A stretch of DNA of 64,000 bases, taken from assembly GCA_964411125.1 (NCBI GenBank), contig CAYPJU010000001.1, positions 1 to 64,000 of the forward strand. Direction: 5' to 3'. The position numbers and the translations under genes were made by a program. Shown in pieces: positions 52,796 to 61,643 of the stretch (its first letter is position 1; every line of letters begins with the position of its first letter). The notes under the pieces were generated by a model. The model had not been told where the DNA came from, did no database searches, and worked only from the letters and a program-made list of their open reading frames with translations. The DNA is from JBFIHF01 sp964411125 (GTDB lineage Bacteria; Myxococcota_A; Bradymonadia; Bradymonadales; Bradymonadaceae).

Positions 52796-54823
52796 CTACT
52801 TGTTCCAGCGTGTCGGGGCTGGCGGAGGAGGGGGCGAGTCGTCCTCGCTCGGCGCCGGAGGTCCGGCTTCGGCCGCGGGCTCTTCGGGTTCGGCGGACCC
52901 GTCCGTCGGCGGTTCTGGCTCCGACTCCTCCCGTGTTCCCGCCGATATGGTGTCGAGCAATTGACTCTTTTTTTCCTCGCTGAGTTTGGACGAGGGCTCG
53001 GTCTTTTTCGGGGCAGCCTCTTCCGGCTCCGTCTTGGTCCGCGCGGGCCGAGGCGCCTTCTCGCTCGGCGGCTTCTTCGCCTTTCGGTCCGACTTCGCCG
53101 TGAGCGCCCGCTCCTCCACAATCTTCTCCAACGTGAGGAGCTGCGTGCCCGGAACGGCGGAGAAGGTCCGTGTCTCGTAGCCGTCGAGGCTCAGAGTGAC
53201 CTCCTGGCCGAGGTAGTCTTCACCGACGTCGAGCGGCGTCTCACCGAGGACCTCGTCCCCGATGCGAACCTCCGCCCCCGACGGTTCCGTCTTCAGGTGC
53301 ATCTGGGGGCGGAGCTCCGGTTCGTCGATCTTCTTCATCGCGATCGCGGGTTGCGCCGGGTCGGTCGTCGGCGGCGCAGGCGCTGCGTCCTCTATCGGCT
53401 CGGAGAGAGTGAGGAACATCGTGATCACACCTGCGACGGCCAGGATCAGAACGCCGCCCAGCGCGAGGATGGCCGGCACGGGGAGGCCCGAGCCAGGCTT
53501 CGCAACAGGGGCGGGCGGTTCCAACATCGGCGCGGCGGGCTGGCTGCCCTCGTTCGCCCACGACCATTCGCCTTCCGCTTCCGAACTCGGAGCGCCGAAG
53601 TCAGCCAGGGGATTGCGATGCTGACTCGAGGACTGCCCGACGGCGAAATTTTCGCCCAGCGCTGGCTCCTCCCGCGCGTCCGCGGGGACGACCACGGCCG
53701 GGAGTGGACCGAGCCCTTCGCCAGCCGGCCGGGTGGGCGCCGGCGCCATCGGTGCCGTCGGCGCCTGAGGAGGCTCGTCGTCGCCGCGCGCGAGCGAGGC
53801 CGTCACCTCGTCAGGACGCATCGGGGGGAAGAGCGGCGGCTCGTCGAGAGTGGGGGGCGACTCCCGCCGCTGAAACACGGTCGTCGCATGGCTGTCGATC
53901 GTGACCGCGTTCGGATCGACCGCGGCGAGCGCCTCGGCAAACTCGGTCGCGGAGGCGAAGCGATCGTTCGGGTTCGGCGCGAGCGCCTTGCCGAGCGCCT
54001 CCCCGAAGTCGCCCAGATACAGGTCGTCCGGGACCTGAAGATCGCCCGTGAAGTGGCGGTTGCAGCTCTTCACGAACGATTCCCCCGACGGAACGGCCGG
54101 GACGCCGGTGATGAGCTCGGCGAGGATCAGGCCCATCTGGTAGACGTCGAGCCGTGGAGAGACCGTGGTGTCGGTGATGTACTCCGGCGCCATGTATTGC
54201 GGGGTCCCGACGATCATCCCCGTCAGGGTCAGCCGATCTTCGTGGACGACGCGCGCCACGCCGAAATCGACCACGCACATCGACTCGGAAGCTGTCCCGG
54301 GGCGCCGAATGAAGATGTTCGACGGCTTGATGTCCTTGTGCACGATCCCCATCGAATGCCCGCGGCCGAGCCCTTCGAGCAGCGGGACGAAGAGTGCCAG
54401 CGCGCGGGCCGGCATCATCGGGCCGCGGTTCTGCAACTCGTGCTCTAGATCGTGACCCTCGAGGAGCTCCATCACCAGATAGGCGTCGTCTCTCTTGTCC
54501 GTGCCGATGCCGAAGTCGAAGATCGTGACGATGGCCGGGTGGTTGATGCGCCCTGCCGCCATCGCCTCACGGCGAAAGCGTTCCGCGAGCTCGGCCTGTT
54601 GGTCGCTCGTCCGTGACTGCGCCATCACGTCGAGGAGCTTCACGGCGACGTCTCGGCCAATCTGCGTGTCCCACCCCTGGAACACGCTGCCGAAACCACC
54701 TTTGCCCAACAATCGGTCGAGGCGGTATCGTCCGGCGACCACGCGGCCTATGTTCCGATCGTCATCGATCATCGTCGTAGTGGTGCTCGAGCTCGTGGTG
54801 GCCTGGCTGCGGCCGCCCAACAC
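52796..54823 (-). CDS. Membrane Ser/Thr protein kinase with PEGA domain
   Basis: A 675-residue Hanks-type kinase. The kinase domain (about residues 33-300) has the Gly-rich loop GKGGFGSV, Lys62 in VAVKLL, catalytic loop VHKDIKPSN (His162-Lys-Asp164, where most have HRD), DFG at 186-188, and the GTPQYMAPE activation segment. A Pro/Glu/Ala-rich linker follows, then one membrane helix (about 440-465), then a PEGA domain (about 505-570; TEPSGAEVRIGDEVLGETPL), and a charged Pro/Glu/Lys tail outside. The GTG at 54823 was chosen because AGGAG is 6 bases upstream. The 5' end is only 26 bases from that of the divergent molybdenum oxidoreductase gene, so their promoters must overlap coding sequence. 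Confidence 0.9.
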   Translation of the reverse strand: MLGGRSQATTSSSTTTTMIDDDRNIGRVVAGRYRLDRLLGKGGFGSVFQGWDTQIGRDVAVKLLDVMAQSRTSDQQAELAERFRREAMAAGRINHPAIVTIFDFGIGTDKRDDAYLVMELLEGHDLEHELQNRGPMMPARALALFVPLLEGLGRGHSMGIVHKDIKPSNIFIRRPGTASESMCVVDFGVARVVHEDRLTLTGMIVGTPQYMAPEYITDTTVSPRLDVYQMGLILAELITGVPAVPSGESFVKSCNRHFTGDLQVPDDLYLGDFGEALGKALAPNPNDRFASATEFAEALAAVDPNAVTIDSHATTVFQRRESPPTLDEPPLFPPMRPDEVTASLARGDDEPPQAPTAPMAPAPTRPAGEGLGPLPAVVVPADAREEPALGENFAVGQSSSQHRNPLADFGAPSSEAEGEWSWANEGSQPAAPMLEPPAPVAKPGSGLPVPAILALGGVLILAVAGVITMFLTLSEPIEDAAPAPPTTDPAQPAIAMKKIDEPELRPQMHLKTEPSGAEVRIGDEVLGETPLDVGEDYLGQEVTLSLDGYETRTFSAVPGTQLLTLEKIVEERALTAKSDRKAKKPPSEKAPRPARTKTEPEEAAPKKTEPSSKLSEEKKSQLLDTISAGTREESEPEPPTDGSAEPEEPAAEAGPPAPSEDDSPPPPPAPTRWNK

Positions 54824-54849
54824 GCGAATCTCCTGAAGTGTAACCGCAA

Positions 54850-57174
54850 ATGACAGACGACCATAGCCCAACCGAGCGCGAAGACGACCTGGACGTGGGC
54901 TCTCCTTCGGACGTCGCCGCGGGGATGGGCGCGATCGTCGCCACCATGCGGGACAGCACCCGAAAGATGGGGGTCTTCCGCGGAGCCCGCACCCTGATGC
55001 GGCTCAACCAGCAGAACGGATTCGACTGCCCGTCCTGCGCATGGCCCGACCCCGCGCAACGTTCCGCCTTCGAGTTCTGTGAGAACGGAGCGAAGGCCGT
55101 CGCCGACGAAGCGACCACGAAGCGCGTCGGTCCCCAGTTCTTCGCGCGTCATTCGGTGGCCGAGCTGCGCGGGTGGACCGACGAAGACCTCAACGCCGCG
55201 GGGCGCATCACGCACCCCGTCGTGCTGCGCCCAGACGCCACGCACTACGAGGAGATATCCTGGGACGACGCCTTTGCCTTGCTCGCCGATGAGCTGCGTG
55301 ACATCGACCCGAACGAGGCGATCTTCTACACCTCGGGTCGCACCAGCAACGAAGCCGCATTTCTCTATCAGCTCTTCGTCAGAGCATACGGGACGAACAA
55401 TCTGCCGGACTGCTCGAACATGTGCCACGAGTCGAGCGGGGTCGGTCTCGGCGAAACGATCGGCATTGGCAAGGGGACCGTGCTGCTCGAGGACTTCGAC
55501 GAAGCCGACGTCATCTTCGTGTTCGGGCAGAACCCCGGCACCAACCACCCGCGCATGATGTCGGCGTTGCAGAGCGCGGCGCGCAACGGCTGCCGCATCG
55601 TCAGCGTCAATCCGCTCAAAGAGACCGGCCTCAAGGCGTTCATCCATCCCCAGGAAGTCCTGCCCGTCCTTACCGGCCGAGGGACACCGCTCTCCGAACT
55701 CTTCGTGCAGGTCGTCCCCAACGGCGATGTCGCCCTCATCAAGGGGATGATGAAGGCGATGCTCGAGCTGCATCGCGACGGAGAGGACGTCTTCGACGAA
55801 GGGTTCATCGCCGCGCAGACCACCGGTTTCGACGCGCTCGTCGCAGACCTCGACGCGACCGCGTGGGACGAAATCGAGAAGGGGTCGGGGGTTCCACAAC
55901 CGATCGTTCGCCAGGCCGCCGAAATCGCGGCCTCGGCGAACCGCATGATCTGCTGCTGGGCGATGGGGCTGACCCAACATCACAATGGCGTCGCGAACGT
56001 ACAGTCGGTCGTGAATCTGCTGCTCCTCGGCGGCCACTTCGGCCGACCGGGGGCGGGAGCCTGTCCCGTTCGGGGGCATTCGAACGTGCAGGGCGACCGC
56101 ACCGTCGGAATCTGGCACGCGCCGAAGGACTCGTTTCTGGACGCCCTGCGCGACGAATTCGGTTTCGAGCCGCCGCGCGAGCACGGCTTCGACACGGTCC
56201 GCGCCATCGAGGCGATGGGGAAGGGCGAAGCGAAGGTTTTCTTCGCGATGGGAGGCAACTTTCTGTCGGCGAGCCCCGACACCGATTACGTCGCGGGCGC
56301 GCTCGCGCGGTGCAAACTCACCGCGCACGTGTCGACGAAGCTCAACCGGTCACATTTGATCACGGGAGATGCCGCGCTGATTCTGCCCTGTCTGGGACGT
56401 ACCGAACGCGACGAGCAGCCCGGTGGCGAGCAGTTCGTCACCGTCGAGAATTCGATGGGGATCGTGCACACGTCGCGCGGCGGTCTCGACCCGGCGGGCG
56501 ACGCGCTGCTCAGCGAGCCCCGCCTCGTCGCGCGTATGGCAGCAGCCCTGCTCGGGCCGTCCACGCCGGTCGAATGGGAGAAGCTCGCCGACGACTACGA
56601 CCGTATCCGTGACGCCATCGAGTCGGTGATCCCCGGCTTCGAGGATTACAACCGGCGGGTCAGGCAGGCCAACGGGTTCGAGCTCCCCAACCCGCCGCGG
56701 CAGGGACGGTTCGACACCGAAGACGGCAAGGCGAGGTTCACGGTGCACGACATCCCCCGCCACGACCTCGCCGCCGACGAGCTGATGATGATGACGGTCC
56801 GGAGCCACGACCAGTTCAACACCGTCGTATACGCGCCCCACGACCGCTACCGAGGTATCCGGGACGGTCGCCGGGTCGTGTTCATGAACCCGAGCGACAT
56901 CGCCCGCCTGGGATTCGGCGTCGGCGAGAACGTCGACCTGGTCAGCTCGTATTCGGGAGTCGAGAGGATGGCGCCGAACTTCCGAATCGTGTCGTACGAC
57001 ATACCGCCAGGCGCCGTCGCCACGTACTTTCCCGAGGCGAACGTCCTCGTTCCCTGGGACGAATTCGCCGGGCGCAGCTACACGCCGATATCGAAGTCGG
57101 TGATCATCCGCCTCCGTCCTGCCGGAGCGCCGCGGGGCGCGACCGATGGTGGCGGTGAAGACGTGGGGGGGTGA
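54850..57174 (+). CDS. Molybdopterin oxidoreductase, YdeP/FdhF-like
   Basis: A 774-residue bis-MGD enzyme of the formate dehydrogenase-alpha-like group (YdeP type). The N-terminus has GFDCPSCAWPDP (Cys60 and Cys63), a reduced metal motif in place of the full [4Fe-4S] set. Later features: FYTSGRTSNEAAFLYQLFVRAYGTNN (near 155), CSNMCHESSG, VFGQNPGTNHPRM (near 224), CCWAMGLTQHHNGV (near 363), RGHSNVQGDRT, and the C-terminal MGD-binding domain with RSHDQFNT and GYxxPE-like YFPEANVL. No signal peptide is seen, so it is cytoplasmic. mobA and fdhD, both needed for such enzymes, lie 4.5-5 kb downstream on the same strand. Confidence 0.9.
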   Translation: MTDDHSPTEREDDLDVGSPSDVAAGMGAIVATMRDSTRKMGVFRGARTLMRLNQQNGFDCPSCAWPDPAQRSAFEFCENGAKAVADEATTKRVGPQFFARHSVAELRGWTDEDLNAAGRITHPVVLRPDATHYEEISWDDAFALLADELRDIDPNEAIFYTSGRTSNEAAFLYQLFVRAYGTNNLPDCSNMCHESSGVGLGETIGIGKGTVLLEDFDEADVIFVFGQNPGTNHPRMMSALQSAARNGCRIVSVNPLKETGLKAFIHPQEVLPVLTGRGTPLSELFVQVVPNGDVALIKGMMKAMLELHRDGEDVFDEGFIAAQTTGFDALVADLDATAWDEIEKGSGVPQPIVRQAAEIAASANRMICCWAMGLTQHHNGVANVQSVVNLLLLGGHFGRPGAGACPVRGHSNVQGDRTVGIWHAPKDSFLDALRDEFGFEPPREHGFDTVRAIEAMGKGEAKVFFAMGGNFLSASPDTDYVAGALARCKLTAHVSTKLNRSHLITGDAALILPCLGRTERDEQPGGEQFVTVENSMGIVHTSRGGLDPAGDALLSEPRLVARMAAALLGPSTPVEWEKLADDYDRIRDAIESVIPGFEDYNRRVRQANGFELPNPPRQGRFDTEDGKARFTVHDIPRHDLAADELMMMTVRSHDQFNTVVYAPHDRYRGIRDGRRVVFMNPSDIARLGFGVGENVDLVSSYSGVERMAPNFRIVSYDIPPGAVATYFPEANVLVPWDEFAGRSYTPISKSVIIRLRPAGAPRGATDGGGEDVGG

Positions 57175-57423
57175 GGGGCAACGAGAAGGATCATCGCGCA
57201 ATTCTCGCGTAGATTCCGTTCCACGAGCGTGACGAATTCCGCGGCGCAGGCGTTCGACGTAGACGATCTGTCACGTAAAGTCCTTTGAACCCGGCGGCTT
57301 GTGCCGATGCTTGCCTCCGCGATGCGTCCGTCCGGCTACCATGGCGGGGCGCCACGCATCGCTTGAATGGCGTTGGACGTCTCGATAAACAGCGCCCGAC
57401 GAAAGGAACCTCCTGGAGACGAC

Positions 57424-59307
57424 ATGAACAAGACGACCAAAGTATTTCTGATGGCCGGGGCCCTCACCCTCGCAGCATGCGGCGGGAACAATGGCGGCAA
57501 GGACGGCACCAACAACGGCACCGTCGGGTCGAACAACGGCACGACGGCCGGAACCAACAACGGCACAGCCGGAACCAACAACGGCACTGGCGGAACCAAT
57601 AACGGGACGACCGCTGGGACCAACAACGGGACGACCGCTGGGACCAACAACGGCACGACCGCTGGGACGAACAACGGGACGACGAACAACGACCTCTGCA
57701 TCGACGTGGACTGCGCGCAGCTTGCCGACGAGTGCATGGGAGATGTTGCAGTGACGTACTCTGGGGCCGGTACGTGCAACCCCGACGACGGCATGTGCGA
57801 GTACGACGACGTTCGCACCGAGACCGACTGCGCCGCCAACGGCCAGATCTGTGAAATGGGCGCGTGTGTCGCAGCAGATCCCACGCCGACCGCCGGCAGC
57901 ATCCAGATCACCGAGATCATGCCGAACCCCCGGGAAGTCTCCGACTCGGACGGCGAGTGGTTCGAGATCCAGAACGTCACGAACCGCGTGATCGACATTC
58001 AGGGCCTGGTCTTCTCGAACGAAGTCATCAACCCGTCCGAGACGTTCGCGCTTCCGACCGGAACGCCGATCGAGCTTCAGCCGGGGGCCTACTACGTGCT
58101 CGGCAACAACGCCGACGCCGCGACCAACGGCGGTGTCACCGTCGACTTCGAGTACGCCGACTTCAACCTGTCGAACGGCGGCGACGGCATTGCGATTACG
58201 GACGCGAACGCGACCGTCATCGACCAGCTCGCCTATAGCGGCGACACGGGATGGCCGTCGGGCAACGGACAGTCGATCCAGTTCGGCTCGGACTACGACC
58301 TGACGACCGACGCCAACGACGACGGCTCGTTCTGGTGCCTGTCGCGCACGACGTTCGGCGACGGCGACTACGGCACCCCGAACGCGGCGAACGTGGACTG
58401 CGCGGCAGTCACCGCCACGATCTACGACCTCAACGACGCGACGGCGGCGAACCACCCCGACGAGTTCCGCACCGTGAACATCAGCGGGGTCGTCGTCACG
58501 GCGACCGACGGCACCGACTACATGTGGTTGCAGGAGCAGAACGGCGGCATCTACAGCGGCGTCTACGTCGACGTCGGTAGCGTCGACGTCTCGGCCCTCG
58601 CGGTCGGCGACGTGGTCGACGTGGTCGGCTCCTACCAGGAGCTCATCATCGGCGGCGGCGTCGAGGGACTCACCACGCTGAACCTCTCCTCGGTCACCGA
58701 TACGGGCGCCGACTTCACCGTCACTCCCGAAGTTCTCGAGGTATCGGACCTGATGGCCGATCCCGAGCCCTGGGAGAACGTCCTCATCCAGGTGCAGGAA
58801 GTCGGCGTCACGAAGACCGGCCTGCCGGGCAACGAAGTGCGCGTCGACGCTGCCCTCCACATCGACGATCTCCTCTACGGGGACTTCAACGACAACGCTG
58901 CGGCGTGCGAAGTATACGCGTCGATCACGGGTCCGCTGAACGTCAGCTTCGACACCTTCAAGATCGAGCCGCGCGACGCCAACGACGTCGGTGCGGTCAC
59001 GGTCGCAGCGGCCTCGACCGGGGTCGCGGCGCAGCTCAACGCCGGATTCGCCCCGAGCGCCGTCTGCGTCGCCGAGGGCACTACGGTCACGTGGACGAAC
59101 CTCGACGCGGCGGTCGGGCATACGGTGACGAGCCGTTTGCCGACCGAGACCGACGTATCGTCGAACATCCCGGCGAACCCGACCCTCGACGAGACCCTTC
59201 CCGCGGCGGGGACGGCGACGTACGACTTTACGGCGGCAGGTACTTACCACTACCGTTGTCGCCCGCACGCCAACATGACTGGCGTGGTGGTCGTCACCGA
59301 ACCATGA
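57424..59307 (+). CDS. LTD-cupredoxin lipoprotein with NNGT linker
   Basis: A 627-residue exported lipoprotein. The signal peptide ends in LTLAAC (Cys19). An NNGT-repeat linker (about 29-86) and a Cys-rich segment (about 90-150) follow. Next come a lamin-tail domain (about 160-300; IQITEIMPNPREV...GEWFEIQNV), a region like an OB-fold exported nuclease accessory domain (about 330-510), and a C-terminal copper domain (about 530-627). The copper ligands are clear: His in VGHTV and CRPHANM near the end (Cys612, His615, Met618; spacing as in amicyanin). It is probably anchored at the outer membrane. GGAG precedes the ATG at 57424, where the signal peptide begins. It leads a run with a thioredoxin-fold lipoprotein 12 bases downstream. 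Confidence 0.85.
   Translation: MNKTTKVFLMAGALTLAACGGNNGGKDGTNNGTVGSNNGTTAGTNNGTAGTNNGTGGTNNGTTAGTNNGTTAGTNNGTTAGTNNGTTNNDLCIDVDCAQLADECMGDVAVTYSGAGTCNPDDGMCEYDDVRTETDCAANGQICEMGACVAADPTPTAGSIQITEIMPNPREVSDSDGEWFEIQNVTNRVIDIQGLVFSNEVINPSETFALPTGTPIELQPGAYYVLGNNADAATNGGVTVDFEYADFNLSNGGDGIAITDANATVIDQLAYSGDTGWPSGNGQSIQFGSDYDLTTDANDDGSFWCLSRTTFGDGDYGTPNAANVDCAAVTATIYDLNDATAANHPDEFRTVNISGVVVTATDGTDYMWLQEQNGGIYSGVYVDVGSVDVSALAVGDVVDVVGSYQELIIGGGVEGLTTLNLSSVTDTGADFTVTPEVLEVSDLMADPEPWENVLIQVQEVGVTKTGLPGNEVRVDAALHIDDLLYGDFNDNAAACEVYASITGPLNVSFDTFKIEPRDANDVGAVTVAAASTGVAAQLNAGFAPSAVCVAEGTTVTWTNLDAAVGHTVTSRLPTETDVSSNIPANPTLDETLPAAGTATYDFTAAGTYHYRCRPHANMTGVVVVTEP
57508..57681 (+). repeat. Tandem NNGT coding repeat
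   Basis: Eight [S/T]NNGT units separated by two or three residues (TAG, VG, GG, AG) encode residues 29-86 of the lipoprotein. Three successive copies near 57605-57670 are almost identical at the DNA level (24-bp period), so this part is probably a recent expansion. It forms a flexible spacer between the lipid anchor and the folded domains. Confidence 0.9.
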
Positions 59308-59319
59308 CGTGAGGAACGC

Positions 59320-60027
59320 ATGAAGACATCGTACGCAATCGTGATCGCCGCGGCCCTGGCTGCGTCCGCCTGTGACAAGCAGGCAGAAGAAGCGCCGGCG
59401 GCAGAAGCCCCGGCAGCAGCAGAGGAGGCACCCGCCGAGGAGGCCGCTCCCGCAGAGGAAGCGAAGGCCGAAGAGGGTGCCGCCGCGAAGGCCGACGAGG
59501 CGGTCACGGTTGCGACGGTGGGTCAGCCAGCCCCCGCATTCGAGCTCACCGACGAGGCGGGCAAGACGCACAAGCTGGCGGACTACAAGGGGAAGATCGT
59601 CGTCCTCGAATGGACGAGCCCCGAATGCCCCGTCGTCAAACGCGTCTACGAAAACGACGTGATGAAGAAGGCGGTGGCGGGCGTCGGCGAAGAGGTGGTC
59701 TGGTTGGCCGTCGACTCGTCGCACTTCAACAAGCCCGAGGATTCGAAGAAGTGGAAGGAGACGCACCAGCTCGCCTTCCCGCTTCTTCAGGATCCGGCGG
59801 GTGAGGTCGGCAAGCTCTACGCTGCCAAGACGACGCCCCACATGTACGTCGTCGATACGGAAGGAGTCTTGCGCTACAACGGCGCGATCGACGACGACCC
59901 GCACGGCAAGAAGGGCGCCGAGGCGAAGAACCTCGTGGTGGAAGCCGTGAAGTCGATCGCCGAGGGCAAAGAGGTCGAGACGAAGACCTCCACCCCGTAC
60001 GGCTGTTCGGTCAAATACAAGTCGTGA
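59320..60027 (+). CDS. Thioredoxin-fold (AhpC/TSA-like) lipoprotein
   Basis: A 235-residue exported lipoprotein. The signal peptide ends in AASAC (Cys18). An Ala/Glu/Pro-rich linker (about 20-63) leads to a thioredoxin fold (about 66-215) with GQPAPAFELTDEAGKTHKLADYKGK, EWTSPECPVVKR (Cys near 107), and a TTPHMYVVD cis-Pro region. There is no CxxC; the site is a single Cys as in some peroxiredoxin-like families, and a second Cys occurs in the C-terminal PYGCSVKY, a usual tail of this group. It may reduce peroxides or other periplasmic substrates. GAGGAACGC precedes the ATG. Its stop overlaps the next start (GTGA). Confidence 0.85.
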   Translation: MKTSYAIVIAAALAASACDKQAEEAPAAEAPAAAEEAPAEEAAPAEEAKAEEGAAAKADEAVTVATVGQPAPAFELTDEAGKTHKLADYKGKIVVLEWTSPECPVVKRVYENDVMKKAVAGVGEEVVWLAVDSSHFNKPEDSKKWKETHQLAFPLLQDPAGEVGKLYAAKTTPHMYVVDTEGVLRYNGAIDDDPHGKKGAEAKNLVVEAVKSIAEGKEVETKTSTPYGCSVKYKS

Positions 60028-61583
60028 TCACGGCGGGACCTGACGCAGACGGTGTCGACCGTCGCGACGTCGTCCTCGCCACATACGTCGCGCGCTGGAT
60101 CCACTCCGCCTTCGGGCTTCGCTACCTGAAGGCGAACCTCGGCGAGCTGGAGTCGCGCTCGACGATCCTTGAATTCACATCTGACGCCTCGGCCGCCGAC
60201 GCTGCCGAGGCGATTTTGTTGCACCGGCCGCGGATCGTTGGGCTCGGCGTCTACATCTGGAACGTGCGCGAGGTCACCGAGCTCGTCGCCGTCCTCAAAC
60301 GGGTCGCGCCCGAGGTCGTGATCGTGCTCGGCGGCCCCGAGGTGTCTCACGAGCTCGACGACCAGCCGGTCGTCGAACTCGCCGACTTCGTCGTGACGGG
60401 GGAGGGCGACCTCACGTTTCCTCGCCTCTGTGAGGCGATCCTGCACGGCGATGCGCCGGCGGAGAAGATCGTCGCGGGAGCGCCCCCGGCGGTCGAAGAT
60501 CTCGCGCTACCCTATCGCCTTTACGACGACCGAGACGTCGCCCATCGCGTGATCTACGTCGAGGCGTCGCGCGGCTGCCCGTTCCGCTGCGAGTTCTGCC
60601 TGTCGTCGCTCGATCGCGGCGTTCGGTCGTTCGACCTCGAACCGTTCCTCGACGAGATGGCCTCGCTGTGGGACCGCGGAGCTCGACAGTTCAAGTTCGT
60701 CGATCGCACCTTCAACCTGCGCGAGGAGACGACCGTCCGCATCCTCGAGTTCTTCCTCGAGAGAGCGGAGCACGGCGCGTTCGCCCACTTCGAGATGATC
60801 CCCGATCGGCTACCCGACGGGCTGCGCGACGTGATCGCGAAGTTCCCGGCGGGGACGCTGCAGTTCGAGGTCGGTATCCAGACCTTCGACCCCGACGTCG
60901 CAAAGCGTATCTCGCGGCGGCAGAACTACGAGAAACTCTCCGACAACCTGCGGTTCCTGCGGGACGAAACGTCCGTTCACGTTCACGCCGACCTCATCGT
61001 CGGGTTGCCGGGAGAAACTCTCGAGACGTTTGGTCACGGGTTCGACCAGCTCGTCGAGCTCGGTCCGCAGGAGATCCAGGTGGGCATCTTGAAGCGGCTC
61101 CGCGGCACACCGATCGTGCGGTGGGACGAGGAGTTCGAGGTCGTCTGGTCGCCAGAGCCTCCCTACGAGATCCTCGCTAACCGCCAGTTCGACTTCTCCC
61201 GCATGCAGGAGATGAAGCGGTTCGCACGCTACTGGGACCTCGTCGCCAACTCCGGACGGTTCGTGACGGTGCTGCCGGCGCTCTGGACCGGGCGATCACC
61301 GTTTCGGGAGTTCTTCGAGTTCTCCAACCATCTCTGGGACGACATCGGCCGCACCCATGGGATCTCCCCGATGCTGCTCTTCGAGAAGATCTTCCGGTGG
61401 TCGCAAGCGCGCGGGATCGATCCCGAATCGATCGGTCCGGCGCTCGCCGAAGACTGGGCTCGCATGGGACGCCACGACGTCCCCCGCTGGCTGCGGCCCT
61501 GGCGCGAGATCGCGGAACAGCGCGCGGAGCCCGCGGACGGGCCTGCCCGACAGTCTCGATTCCTGACAAATGTCGGCGGTTGA
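60024..61583 (+). CDS. B12-binding domain radical SAM enzyme
   Basis: A 519-residue radical SAM protein. Residues about 12-150 look like a cobalamin-binding fold: RPRIVGLGVYIWNV near 70, VVIVLGGPEVSHE near 98. The radical SAM domain carries Cys185, Cys189 and Cys192 (CPFRCEFC) with RGVRSFDLEPFLDEM after it and a C-terminal DUF4080-type part (about 350-515). The usual DxHxxG of B12 is absent, so cobalamin would bind in the base-off/His-off way. The exact reaction is unknown (methyl transfer, methylthiolation or ring change are all known for the group). GTG start overlapping the previous stop by 4 bases shows it is in the same transcript as the thioredoxin-fold gene. Confidence 0.85.
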   Translation: MITAGPDADGVDRRDVVLATYVARWIHSAFGLRYLKANLGELESRSTILEFTSDASAADAAEAILLHRPRIVGLGVYIWNVREVTELVAVLKRVAPEVVIVLGGPEVSHELDDQPVVELADFVVTGEGDLTFPRLCEAILHGDAPAEKIVAGAPPAVEDLALPYRLYDDRDVAHRVIYVEASRGCPFRCEFCLSSLDRGVRSFDLEPFLDEMASLWDRGARQFKFVDRTFNLREETTVRILEFFLERAEHGAFAHFEMIPDRLPDGLRDVIAKFPAGTLQFEVGIQTFDPDVAKRISRRQNYEKLSDNLRFLRDETSVHVHADLIVGLPGETLETFGHGFDQLVELGPQEIQVGILKRLRGTPIVRWDEEFEVVWSPEPPYEILANRQFDFSRMQEMKRFARYWDLVANSGRFVTVLPALWTGRSPFREFFEFSNHLWDDIGRTHGISPMLLFEKIFRWSQARGIDPESIGPALAEDWARMGRHDVPRWLRPWREIAEQRAEPADGPARQSRFLTNVGG

Positions 61584-61643
61584 AATGTTTAAGGTTTCTC
61601 GGACGTTGGCGCAACGTATGGCGAACTTCCGAAGGACTCAGTG

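Noticed and set aside
57508..57681. Possible CRISPR-like array
   Set aside because: The repeats are in frame, vary with codon choice and encode an NNGT linker; there are no unique spacers and no cas genes.
61603..61617. ACGTTG-GCG-CAACGT inverted repeat before mobA
   Set aside because: It is short and has no T tract; it could be an operator, but nothing else supports it, so it is not listed as a feature.
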